Assembly: GCA_900546995.1 (NCBI GenBank)
Contig: URFF01000003.1
Span: forward strand, 1-57,618
DNA: 57,618 nt
Reading direction: 5' to 3'
From: an uncultured Sutterella sp.
GTDB lineage: Bacteria; Pseudomonadota; Gammaproteobacteria; Burkholderiales; Burkholderiaceae_F
Within the stretch, counting starts at the first letter, position 1; the number at the start of each line of letters is the position of its first letter. A program made the position numbers and the translations under genes. The notes beneath the pieces were generated by a model that had not been told where the DNA came from, did not search any database, and was given only the letters and a program-made list of their open reading frames with translations. Positions 6,207 through 15,400 of the stretch are shown one piece after another.

Positions 6207-8801
6207 ATGCAAAATAAAGACGGCGATTTATTCTCAGAAGACCTCTTTGAAGAAAAGCCTGAACTTGAAAAAGAAGTGACTCAGGTTGAAGAATCACCTA
6301 AAGCGAAAGGAGAGTCTTTTGAGTCAGAAGACAATTTAACTCAATCGGAAAACGAAACCGGTCGTGAAGAACTGGTTGCCGGCGAGGTTGAAGAGGTAAC
6401 CGAGGCGCCATTGTCACTTGCCGAGCGTCCGGTTCAATCCGGTGATGACGGTGAGCGATTGACACTAGCGCACTTTGCAAGCCACGCGTACCTTGAGTAC
6501 GCGATGTCGGTTGTGAAAGGGCGCGCGTTACCCGATGTTGGTGACGGTCAGAAACCGGTTCAGCGGCGCATTCTTTATGCCATGCATGAAATGGGGTTGG
6601 CGCGTCCGGAAGCCAAAACGGTTAAAAGTGCCCGTGTGGTGGGTGATGTGTTGGGTAAATTTCACCCGCACGGCGATACGGCGGCCTATGACGCCATGGT
6701 CCGTATGGCGCAGGACTTTAATATGCGGTATCCACTCGTTTTGGGTCAGGGTAACTTCGGTAGCCGTGACGGAGACGGGGCGGCCGCTATGCGTTACACG
6801 GAAGCAAGGCTTACCAAAATCTCCAAGCTTTTGTTGGAAGAGTTGGATGAGGGGACGGTGGATTTCGTTCCCAATTATGACGGTGCTTTCCAAGAACCCT
6901 CCATTTTGCCCGCGAGACTGCCCTTTGTGCTCTTAAACGGCTCAAGCGGTATCGCGGTGGGTATGGCAACGGAAATTCCCTCGCACAACTTAAGAGAAGT
7001 TGCCAAAGCGTGTTTACTCTTATTGGAAAAGCCCGATGCGACGCTTGATGAGGTGTTGGAAGTGCTTCCGGCGCCGGACTTTCCCACGGGAGGTCAGATT
7101 ATCAGTCGCCCGAGCGACATTCGGGAAGCGTATGCCACGGGTCGCGGCACGATTAAGGTGAGAGCCCGCTACAGCATCGAAGAGATGCAGCGTGGTCATT
7201 GGCGCTTGATCGTGACGGAATTGCCGCCCACCACCTCGGCGCAAAGCGTTCTTAATGAAATCGGAGATATCACCAACCCGAAGATCAAACCGGGTAAGAA
7301 GAGCCTGACGGCTGAGCAGCAGCAAGCCAAGGCGGCAATGCTCGCCCTTTTGGAAAGCGAGCGTGACGAAAGCGATAAACAGACGCCAACGCGTTTGGTT
7401 TTTGAACCGAAGAGTAAAAACGTTGACCGAACCGAATTTATCAATGCGCTTTTAGCCCAAACAAGCCTTGAGTGCAACGTCTCGATGAACCTCGTGATGG
7501 TGGGCTCGGACGGTAAGCCTCGTCAGAAAAATCTTTTGGAGATTTTGACCGAGTGGATCGCTTTCCGTTTGGAAACGGTTCGTCGTCGCACGCAATTCCG
7601 TTTAAATCAAACCAACGATCGAATCCATATTTTGGAAGGTCGTCATTTGGTTTACCTCAATTTGGATGAAGTGATCCAAATTATCCGCGAAGCCGATGAT
7701 CCCAAAGCGGCGTTAATGGCGCGATTCCCGTTAACGGAAGTGCAAACCGAAGACATTTTGGAAATTCGGTTGCGCCAATTGGCTCGTTTGGTCGGAATCA
7801 AGATTGAGGCAGAGCTTGCCGAACTCAATAAGACCAAGCACTCGCTTGAGCGGCTGTTGGGTTCGGAAAAACTCATGCGCAACCAGGTCGCAAAGGAAAT
7901 CGCAAGCGATGCGGCCGAATTCGGGGATGATCGTCGTACGCTCGTTGAAGAAGCTGCAAAGGCCGAGAAGACTCAAAAAGTGGTTGATGAACCGGTCACG
8001 GTCATCATCAGCCAAAAGGGTTATGTTCGCGCAAGAACCGGTCACGGACATGACGCGAGTGTCATGACTTACAAGATGGGTGACGCCCACCGTGCCTCTT
8101 TTGAGTGCCGTACCACCGATCAGTTGGCCGTGATCTCCACTACGGGGCGCGTCTATAGCATAAATGTGAGCGACTTCCCGAGTGCGAGAGGCGACGGCTT
8201 GCCGATCAATAGTTTCATTGATTTGGAAAAGGGCGCGCAAATTGCGGGCTTCTGTGTGGCAAAACCCGAAGCGAAGATTGTCATAGCCACAACCGAAGGC
8301 ATGGGCTTTATCTGCGCGTTTAAGGATCTCTTATCCCGACTGAAAGCCGGTAAGAGCTTCGTGAAATTGGGTGAAATCAAGGGAACGGAAATTCTGGAGC
8401 CTCAGGTGGTCAAAGAAGGACAAACACTCTTAGCCTGCCTGTCTGAAGAAGGACGCCTTTTGATTTACAGCTTGGACGAAGTGCGCCAGTTGCCCGGTGG
8501 TGGCAAAGGCGTGACGCTCATGGATCTCAATATCGGTGAGCGGCTACTTGCTGCCAAACCTATCAGCACCGAAGGCGTATTAGTCACCGGAATCGGTCGT
8601 GGCAATAAACCACGTGATGAGGTCGTGAAGAAGAACCACCTCCAGTACCACTTGGGTCACCGTGCCCGTAAGGGTAAGGCGCTTGATGTGCGTTGGAAGG
8701 TTAAGGCGCTTGAAGAGCTTCCCGCTAAAGAAGGCGAAGAATCGGGAGCTGATACTGATATTGAGATGGTTGCTGAAGGGGATACGCTATCCTTGCTCTG
8801 A
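6207..8801 (+). CDS. parC: DNA topoisomerase IV subunit A with acidic N-terminal extension
   Basis: ParC is the DNA-cleaving subunit of topoisomerase IV. After an unusual Glu/Asp-rich extension of about 80 residues, the family domain begins at about LTLAHFASHAYLEYAMSVV. It continues with GRALPDVGDGQKPVQRRIL, and the QRDR-equivalent segment KFHPHGDTAAYDAMVRMAQD is intact. The catalytic tyrosine is Tyr197 in AAMRYTEARL (E. coli ParC Tyr120). IAVGMATEIPSHN and the C-terminal beta-pinwheel repeats follow. At 864 residues it is longer than E. coli ParC (752). The start is fixed by the strong site AAGGAGAG and the spacing to parE. Cotranscription with parE is likely. The extension is low-complexity and charged, with no recognisable domain. 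Confidence 0.95.
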   Translation: MQNKDGDLFSEDLFEEKPELEKEVTQVEESPKAKGESFESEDNLTQSENETGREELVAGEVEEVTEAPLSLAERPVQSGDDGERLTLAHFASHAYLEYAMSVVKGRALPDVGDGQKPVQRRILYAMHEMGLARPEAKTVKSARVVGDVLGKFHPHGDTAAYDAMVRMAQDFNMRYPLVLGQGNFGSRDGDGAAAMRYTEARLTKISKLLLEELDEGTVDFVPNYDGAFQEPSILPARLPFVLLNGSSGIAVGMATEIPSHNLREVAKACLLLLEKPDATLDEVLEVLPAPDFPTGGQIISRPSDIREAYATGRGTIKVRARYSIEEMQRGHWRLIVTELPPTTSAQSVLNEIGDITNPKIKPGKKSLTAEQQQAKAAMLALLESERDESDKQTPTRLVFEPKSKNVDRTEFINALLAQTSLECNVSMNLVMVGSDGKPRQKNLLEILTEWIAFRLETVRRRTQFRLNQTNDRIHILEGRHLVYLNLDEVIQIIREADDPKAALMARFPLTEVQTEDILEIRLRQLARLVGIKIEAELAELNKTKHSLERLLGSEKLMRNQVAKEIASDAAEFGDDRRTLVEEAAKAEKTQKVVDEPVTVIISQKGYVRARTGHGHDASVMTYKMGDAHRASFECRTTDQLAVISTTGRVYSINVSDFPSARGDGLPINSFIDLEKGAQIAGFCVAKPEAKIVIATTEGMGFICAFKDLLSRLKAGKSFVKLGEIKGTEILEPQVVKEGQTLLACLSEEGRLLIYSLDEVRQLPGGGKGVTLMDLNIGERLLAAKPISTEGVLVTGIGRGNKPRDEVVKKNHLQYHLGHRARKGKALDVRWKVKALEELPAKEGEESGADTDIEMVAEGDTLSLL

Positions 8802-8810
8802 TCACCAATA

Positions 8811-8829
8811 GATATTGGTAATCATTCTC
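8811..8829 (+). promoter_or_regulatory. Candidate Fur box
   Basis: GATATTGGTAATCATTCTC matches the 19-bp E. coli Fur consensus at 16 of 19 positions by direct comparison. It begins just after parC and overlaps a plausible promoter, with TTGGTA at 8815-8820 and TATACA at 8836-8841 (15-bp spacing). This predicts iron-repressed transcription of the 50-residue membrane peptide that follows. Confidence 0.65.
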
Positions 8830-8869
8830 ATTAAGTATACAATTTAGCTGTCTTGCAAAGGAGATGGCT

Positions 8870-9022
8870 ATGAGAAGTATCTTGTGGGTGATTCTGATTT
8901 TGGCGGTGATTGCCGGTATTTGGTGGCTGCAATTTAAGCGCAAGATGCGCGCTTCGCAAGAGGGGAGCGACTGCGGGTGCGACAGCCGCAGTCGTTGCAA
9001 AAGCCAAACGCCTAAAAAGTAG
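8870..9022 (+). CDS. 50-residue Cys-rich single-pass membrane peptide
   Basis: The peptide starts MRSILWVILILAVIAGIWWL, one hydrophobic membrane span at residues 3-20. A basic stretch (KRKMR) follows, suggesting the C-terminus faces the cytoplasm. Next comes a short tail with three Cys residues in the pattern CGCDSRSRC, and then a basic end. This layout (N-terminal helix plus Cys cluster, about 50 residues) resembles FeoB-associated Cys-rich membrane proteins, but no feoB is adjacent. The start has AAGGAG six bases upstream. An in-frame ATG two codons earlier overlaps that site and is less likely. The gene sits behind a near-consensus Fur box and ends in its own terminator, so it is an independent, probably iron-regulated unit. 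A role in iron or redox handling is inference. Confidence 0.7.
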   Translation: MRSILWVILILAVIAGIWWLQFKRKMRASQEGSDCGCDSRSRCKSQTPKK

Positions 9023-9032
9023 ACTTCTTTGA

Positions 9033-9080
9033 AGAGTGTTGAATACGCCATTTTCAAGTGGTGCATCAACACTCTTTTTT
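9033..9080 (+). terminator. Rho-independent terminator of the Cys-rich peptide gene
   Basis: The arms AGAGTGTTGA/TCAACACTCT enclose a second small stem (CGCCA/TGGTG) and are followed by TTTTTT. It lies between the convergent small gene and the minus-strand autotransporter. Confidence 0.8.
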
Positions 9081-9083
9081 CAA

Positions 9084-11375
9084 CTAGTCAAAAAAATACT
9101 GCGCTTGTAGCGTCATACGATACTTTGGTGTGACTTCTTTCGAGAGAGCGCCTCTGACGGAGGTCGTCAGGTTTAACTGATCTTTAATCGACCATTGGAT
9201 CCCCAATCCGGCCTCGGCCCAAGATTCTTGCAAGTCTTCCGTTTGAAAGGTTTCGCGAAGACCGGATTCCGTTCCGATGAGTTCATGAGTGCCGGCAAAA
9301 CGGTGCGCCCAGAAAAGATCGCCCTTGAGCGCGATGCGGTTGTCGTTTTGTTCAAATTGGTAAGCCGATTGAATCCCGATACGGGCCACAGACTGGTGAA
9401 TGGTTTCGGATTCGAACCCAACTTCGCCATTTTGCGAATGTTTGGGTTTGATCCAGTAGGTGTCGCCTGCAATGTAAGGCTCAATCGCATAATTTTGACT
9501 GCCCGGTTCAATCAGAGGAAATCCGATATAAAGCCCCGCACCGTAGACATCAGACTGCGTATCAAAAGTCATGGGCGTGGCGGCGCGATCGTCTGCGGCA
9601 TAGGCTAGGCTTGTGAAGTCACCTTTTGCCTGACCGTAGAATGCATGTATTAACATCTTTCGATGATCGCTTGAGTAGCCGCCTGCATAAAGCCCAATGG
9701 CCCATTGATCGGCATCGGCGCTACCTTGAGAAAAATCGATGTCATTTTGACCGAATGCGGCCCAAAGACCAGCGAATCCCTCTTCAAGCACTTTTAGCTC
9801 AAGCGCATGATCGTAACCGACCGTGAGCGTTTGAGACTTGAGCGTTTGCTCGCGTTCACCGTCATTAAACTCCAATTCGGTTTCGGCGATGGAGAAATCC
9901 GCCCAAAGGCCCCGCTGTGGTTGACCGAACGCATCGTTAAAGCGAGCGGGCAGCATTGAGGCCGTATGCGTTAAAAGCATTTCGTGAGCGATGATTTCGG
10001 CGCTTAAATAATCCACTCGGTTTTGCGATAGGGTCGATAGTCCGATACGTTCAGTACCGATTGCGTTAATGACGGTTCCCAGGTCGGTCGACGAACCGAA
10101 TTGGGCCACCGTTTCGTAGGTTCCGAGCGCCGTTTCATAGCGGTATTGGTCCGCGGCGAAATGAATGCCGCCTGCGACCGAGTTAAAGCGCACGAGACCG
10201 ATATCCAGGCCTTCCGTTTGGTTGGCGGTTTTCTCCCGTTCATCAATGATTTGCACGAGAATCTCGGCATTTTGATCAATAGCCGTGATGTCTTCAATCT
10301 GCAATTTATACCGATTGCCGACACCTCCCGTGCCGATATCCTTGTCGGTCACTTTAATCCGTAAGACGGCACCGGTTTGCACATAGGTTTTATGGGTGTT
10401 ATCCACGTCGCTATTGGCTCTTAATCCGATGTCAACCGGTTCAGTGGCTTCTGAAATATCCAAAACACCGCCTTTTTTCCAATGAAATGTTTCCAGTGAA
10501 CTCGTCATCGTTGTTGACCAAGTGGCCCCATTAGCGAGGGTTAATGTCATGGGCTGAATGGCTTGTGTGTCATAAAACGAGTAGACGCGGCCAGACCAAC
10601 GATCATCAGGATGGGTTAGTGAGAGTTGTAAAGAGTTTGGTTCGCCACCGATGTCATCAAAAAGAATGTCACCCGTTAAGTGGCTATTGCCGGTGCTTTC
10701 AAGCGAGATCTGACTGTTGGTGAGTTTAATGGCTGCTGCTTCCGAAAGGGATTTATTAACGCTTTCCTCTTCGGCTAAAAGATTAAATTGGCCGTGATGA
10801 GAAAAGGCGGAATTCTCGATTTTCAGAGCCACGGCCGAACTACCACCGTCTGATGCCTCATTAATAGCCGTTGCAGATAGAGAAAGCGTTTGAGGCAAAG
10901 GATCACTTTGAGAGTTCAGAATGTACCAGGCGGTACTACTGGTTTGCATCCCCTTGTTTTGAGCGCTGGTTTCAATCGAAATCGATTCGCCGATCATTTT
11001 TTCAAGTCCATCGGTTCGAAGTCCAGTGGTTTCTTCTAGATTTTTTGTTTCCAAAGTCAAGGCGATGGGCGTTTGTAAATGCACTTCGTTGGTCTGTGCG
11101 TCGAGAAGGGTGAATGAAAAAAGGGTACCGACCAATGGATTTTCGAATTGATAGTGTGAAGGGGCTTGTGCTGAGATGAAAAGCGTTTCCGTTGAAGTGT
11201 GTTTAAGATAAAAAGCCCAATCAATGTCGATTTCCGCACAGTTTTCCGCAGTGATGTCCGTTGAACTCAAATCCCAGTGAGGAGCCGTTTCGCTTTGCGC
11301 TGTTGTCGCAAAGCATGACGAGCAAAATAAACCGAGTAGGGTTGAAGTGAGTACTGTTTGTTTGAAGAAAACCAC
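9084..11375 (-). CDS. Autotransporter with C-terminal beta-barrel
   Basis: This 763-residue type Va autotransporter starts at GTG with AAAGGA five bases upstream. A signal peptide (hydrophobic TSTLLGLFCSSCFATTAQS, residues 9-27) leads into a beta-helix-like passenger rich in Ser, Thr and Asn. From about residue 485 the translocator barrel begins (RGLWADFSIAETEL). It has the alternating-strand pattern and the terminal aromatic ending LQAQYFFD. Two Cys occur in the signal region and a single early Cys (ENCAEID) in the mature part. Unlike the first and the giant autotransporters, no long homopolymer tract is seen near its start, so expression does not look phase-variable by that mechanism. Its barrel differs clearly from the other two, so this is not a recent duplicate. 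Ligand unknown. Confidence 0.88.
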   Translation of the reverse strand: MVFFKQTVLTSTLLGLFCSSCFATTAQSETAPHWDLSSTDITAENCAEIDIDWAFYLKHTSTETLFISAQAPSHYQFENPLVGTLFSFTLLDAQTNEVHLQTPIALTLETKNLEETTGLRTDGLEKMIGESISIETSAQNKGMQTSSTAWYILNSQSDPLPQTLSLSATAINEASDGGSSAVALKIENSAFSHHGQFNLLAEEESVNKSLSEAAAIKLTNSQISLESTGNSHLTGDILFDDIGGEPNSLQLSLTHPDDRWSGRVYSFYDTQAIQPMTLTLANGATWSTTMTSSLETFHWKKGGVLDISEATEPVDIGLRANSDVDNTHKTYVQTGAVLRIKVTDKDIGTGGVGNRYKLQIEDITAIDQNAEILVQIIDEREKTANQTEGLDIGLVRFNSVAGGIHFAADQYRYETALGTYETVAQFGSSTDLGTVINAIGTERIGLSTLSQNRVDYLSAEIIAHEMLLTHTASMLPARFNDAFGQPQRGLWADFSIAETELEFNDGEREQTLKSQTLTVGYDHALELKVLEEGFAGLWAAFGQNDIDFSQGSADADQWAIGLYAGGYSSDHRKMLIHAFYGQAKGDFTSLAYAADDRAATPMTFDTQSDVYGAGLYIGFPLIEPGSQNYAIEPYIAGDTYWIKPKHSQNGEVGFESETIHQSVARIGIQSAYQFEQNDNRIALKGDLFWAHRFAGTHELIGTESGLRETFQTEDLQESWAEAGLGIQWSIKDQLNLTTSVRGALSKEVTPKYRMTLQAQYFFD

Positions 11376-11682
11376 GATAGTCCTTTCAGAGCTGAGAGTG
11401 AGAAAAGATCGAGAAAACCCAATCGATAGGGATTGAGCTCTCGCTAGGCGCGTGATTGTCTCATGTCATCAAGTTTCACAGCATAACGAAATGGATATAA
11501 CATATTGATTTTGTTATTGAAAATAATCAATCTGTTATTCTTTTTCTTCTTTGAGTACTTATCTGAGGTTAGTGAAGAAGAGGTTGATTTTTTAATGTTT
11601 TTGAGTCTTTTTGTTTTCAAGCGAAAGCTCATTAAAATGGGCAAAAAATCTCTTTGACGACTTCTTGAGTTAAATCAATTTC
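11376..11682. other. Divergent intergenic region
   Basis: This carries the 5' regions of the minus-strand autotransporter and the plus-strand spermidine-synthase-like gene. CAATC/GATTG arms at 11420-11435 could form a small hairpin in the autotransporter leader. ATTGATT/AATCAAT arms at 11504-11531 sit in an AT-rich segment that may hold promoters or a regulator site. No clear promoter pair or small gene was identified. Confidence 0.35.
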
Positions 11683-12453
11683 ATGTCAGCTCAGCGTAAA
11701 AAACATCATCCTACGGACCCTTGTCTCAATCTCTCTTTTTCCGAAGAAGACGGCTTTCGTTATCTGCATTTCGGTAGCCCTTGGATTCAAGGCGCCATGA
11801 ATATTCGCCGCCCTTACGATTTGGTGCTGCAGTACCCGAGACAGATGATGGCTTGCGGCCTTTTCTATCCCTATCCGACGCATATTTTGCAGTTAGGGCT
11901 AGGGGCGGCTTCGCTCACCAAATTTTGTCTTCGCTACACCGAGGCGCAAGTCGATGTGGTGGAGATTTCGCAAACGGTCGTTGCCGCCGCAACGCAATGG
12001 TTTCGCCTGCCGGTCGACCATGAGCGACTCAATATCCATTTGACAGACGCCAAAGCCTTTCTAAACGATACTGGCGCATTTACCGCACCCGATTGGCTGC
12101 AAGTGGATTTGTACGATGCCGATGCTCGGGGACCGGTTTACGATACGGTGGACTTTTATGCGCTTTGCCGTCGGGCGATGAATCGAGCCGGTAGTGTTGC
12201 GAGCTTTAACCTTTTCGGCAGCCGCTTTGAGAAAAGCTTTCGCGCGATTGACGAAGCGTTTGAGGGCCGCACGCTCATGATGCCTGAAATTGATGAGGGT
12301 AATCGTGTGGTGTTGGCTTTCGTTGGAGCCGAGCCCGAGCACTCCATTAAAGCGTTATATGAAGAAGCGCATCGTTTGCGCGATCGGTGGAAGTTACCGG
12401 CGATTCGGTGGGTGCAGGGGCTTAAAGGCATGCAACCGCAATGGTTTCATTAA
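11683..12453 (+). CDS. Spermidine synthase-like class I methyltransferase-fold protein
   Basis: The 256-residue protein has the nucleotide-binding core of the spermine/spermidine synthase family. Motif I is LQLGLGAASLTKF, motif II is VDVVEISQTVV (the acidic residue that binds the nucleoside ribose), a D-A-K-A-F-L segment follows, and then LQVDLYDADA in the place of the catalytic loop. The upstream GxGDGG-type polyamine pocket residues of true SpeE are not evident and the N-terminal beta domain is short. A real aminopropyltransferase activity is therefore uncertain, and many SpeE-like bacterial proteins lack it. It lies 27 bases upstream of the SNF2 helicase gene on the same strand, so the two are probably cotranscribed. 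Confidence 0.75.
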   Translation: MSAQRKKHHPTDPCLNLSFSEEDGFRYLHFGSPWIQGAMNIRRPYDLVLQYPRQMMACGLFYPYPTHILQLGLGAASLTKFCLRYTEAQVDVVEISQTVVAAATQWFRLPVDHERLNIHLTDAKAFLNDTGAFTAPDWLQVDLYDADARGPVYDTVDFYALCRRAMNRAGSVASFNLFGSRFEKSFRAIDEAFEGRTLMMPEIDEGNRVVLAFVGAEPEHSIKALYEEAHRLRDRWKLPAIRWVQGLKGMQPQWFH

Positions 12454-12480
12454 GATTCGTTTTGTAGGTAGAAATTGGTT

Positions 12481-15400
12481 ATGGTGACAAGAAAATTAAA
12501 AGAACCCGTTAGGCAGTGCAGTGCGGCTGATGTGTTAGCTGTCCTATTTTGTTTAGGCGATGGAGTGAATTTTTGGCGGCTTCGCGATCACAAATTTTTT
12601 AAAGGGACTGATGCAACTAATCAGATCCAAAAGCTCATTAGAGCCGATTACATTAACGAGGTGCATGAGAGCTTTTGGACTTATTTGCAACTCAGTCCAA
12701 AGGGTTTTAAACGCCTGATGAGTGAATTTAATACCGAGCAACTGCCCGTCTTGAAAGCGGCCATACTTGAAGACAATTGGAATCTGCTCGGAAGTCTTTT
12801 TGCCTGCCAATTTTTGAGTCAGCTCTTTGAATTTCGTCAGAAACAGAGTGTAGAAAAAAATGAGCAGCTCGATGAAAATGAGCAATACCAATCGTTTGTT
12901 GCTAGCCATTTATTCAGTGTGAGTGCACTCTTTGTGGACCTGGATGATTGGAGAGGGATTCTGGATCTTCAACCGCTATCCTTTTTTGAAACCTTTCTCG
13001 AAAAACTTCGTGAAGATTATTTGACCCATTGGTCAGTGCTTTGTGATTTGTCGTCCGTTGAGTTTGCTTTATCGCACTTACCCGATGGCGAGGACAAAGC
13101 AACGCTTCACGATTGGTTTGTTTTTTATTTCGGTTTCATGCAACAGGGGTTGCCGAATGAACAATTGAAAAAATTATCCCGAACTGGGATGTACTACCCG
13201 ATTGTTCAAGCAATCCAATCAATGAATGCCAAAGAGCCTTCTGTTGAAGCCGTCTCGTTAATGAAAGAGGCGTTAAAGCGTATCGGAAAGAAGCGCCAAT
13301 TCGATGAACTCATTCCCGATTGGTTGTGGGGGCTTGCCCTTTATCGGGATCGAGCCAATCGCGATAGTCAAAAACGCCTGCAAACGATGGCTTCGTCGTC
13401 AAAACTCATGAATGACGCCAAGCGCTTCTCATTATGGTTGATCGCCATGATCGGGACGGATCAGGATCCGACCGGTGATCTTGAAGACGTGTTCTACGGG
13501 CCGAAGTATTACGATGGCGAGATGGGTATTGAAGAACGTATTTCACGAGCCATCTTTATTGCCACGGCCTTTAATTTCGGCTTTGTTAAAAAGTTGGCAG
13601 CCAATGACCCGTTACTGTTGGCCCTATGTAAAGTTTTCCCGATTTTTAACGTGGATGCTGCAAGACTCACTCGCTCGGCGTCTTATTTGGAGGAACAGGA
13701 AAATCAATTCGGTATAAAGGCGTTATTTCCTGACTACATTGTTAAACCGCATTGGGAGCAAGTGCTTGATCGTCTCATTGCCAAGGAAAGTGTCAAAACG
13801 GTTAAGCCCAGGGAAAATGCGTCAGTCAAAGCGCGACAACGCTTGGCGTATTTTCTCGATAACACCGATGAATCGATTGCCATTAAAGTGCAAAAGTCCA
13901 AAGACGGCGTGAATTGGTCAAAGGGAACGGATCTCTCTTACGGTGCTTTTGCCAAGGGCGTTGAGGGGATGACGGAGCAGGATCGCACTGTTGCACAGTG
14001 TCTGAAGCATCCGTTCGGTTATGTCAGCCGCTGGATTCTGCCTTGGGGGAATGCGCTTGAGGCGCTCATTGGCTCGCCGAATGTTTTTGATGCGAACAAT
14101 CCGAGCAACCGCCTCGAAGTGGTCAAAGAAAATGTGCGTATTGAGGTGAAGTCTGATTCGACAGGGTATCGGTTCGAATCGAACGTGCCTGACGATTTTA
14201 TCCCCTATCAAATGACGTATGTGATTTCTTGGGGAGCGGATAATCGGATTTCGGTGATGGCGCCTAGTCCCGAAGAGTGCTCGCTATTGGCCGAGATGCG
14301 GGCGATGCCGGCGTTTCCCCAAGAGGCCAAAGGGAAATTGACGCAGTACCTGGAGCTTTTATCGCGAACAACGCCGGTGATGTCCGAACTTTTGGAAAAT
14401 TCCGAAACATTGCAAAAACGCGCCGGCGACTCTCGTATCACCTTACGGATTCAACCCACCGATGAGAGTTCGTATAGTGTTAAAGCGCTTGTGCATCCGA
14501 TAGAGGGGGCGGCGCTTACCTGCGAGCCTGGGAAGGGACTTGCCTTTTTGGCAACCAATGTTGCCGGTGAAACCATTCGTGTCGAACGGGATTTAAAACT
14601 CGAAGCCAAGAATTTTGTTGAACTCGAAGTGGCGTTACAACCGATTGATGATAGTCGCGAAAGCGAGTACACCTGGCAGCTCGATATGATTGATTGCCTG
14701 ACGTTACTCGATATTGTGCGCGAGCATGCGACAATCGCCTGTGTGGAATGGCCCGAAGGCGTGAAATTTACGGTTTCCAAAGCCAAAATCAACGCCGATG
14801 CGCTCAAGCTCTCCGTTCGTGACATGGGCAGCTGGTTTACGCTAGAAGGCCATGTGCAGGTCGATCAAAAATCTGTTCTCACGGTTGCCGAACTTCTTGA
14901 GAAAATCCGTTCAGCGCAGGGACAGTTCATTCGTTTGGGAGAAAAGGAATATATCGCGCTCTCGGAGAGTTTGCGCAAACAGCTTCAAACCCTTGAAGGC
15001 CTGACGCGTAAAGGTAAAAAAACGAAGGATGCGCTTACCATCTCTGCCTTTAACGCCGGTTTTATTGACGACTTAAGCCATGAAGGTGTCAAAATTGATG
15101 CGGATGAGGCGTTTAAGCAGTTAACCCAACGCATTCAAGCGGCTAAAACACTCAATCCGGTGATTCCCTCGGGTCTTCGGGCCGAACTTCGTCCCTATCA
15201 GGTTGAAGGGTTTGAATGGTTATCGAGACTTTCAAGTTGGGGAGCCGGCGCCCTTTTAGCCGATGATATGGGGTTGGGTAAAACCCTTCAGGCCATCGCA
15301 TTGATGCTTTCTCGAGCAAGTGAGGGGCCGGCGCTCGTTTTGATGCCGGCGGCCGTTCTTTTTAATTGGGCTGACGAAATCCGACGTTTCGCCCCCGGCT

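Noticed and set aside
7731..8240. 169-codon minus-strand ORF inside parC
   Set aside because: It is antisense to the conserved ParC core and has no supporting features.
11504..11540. Possible Fur box upstream of the second autotransporter
   Set aside because: The best alignment matched only about 10 of 19 consensus positions, no better than expected in AT-rich DNA.
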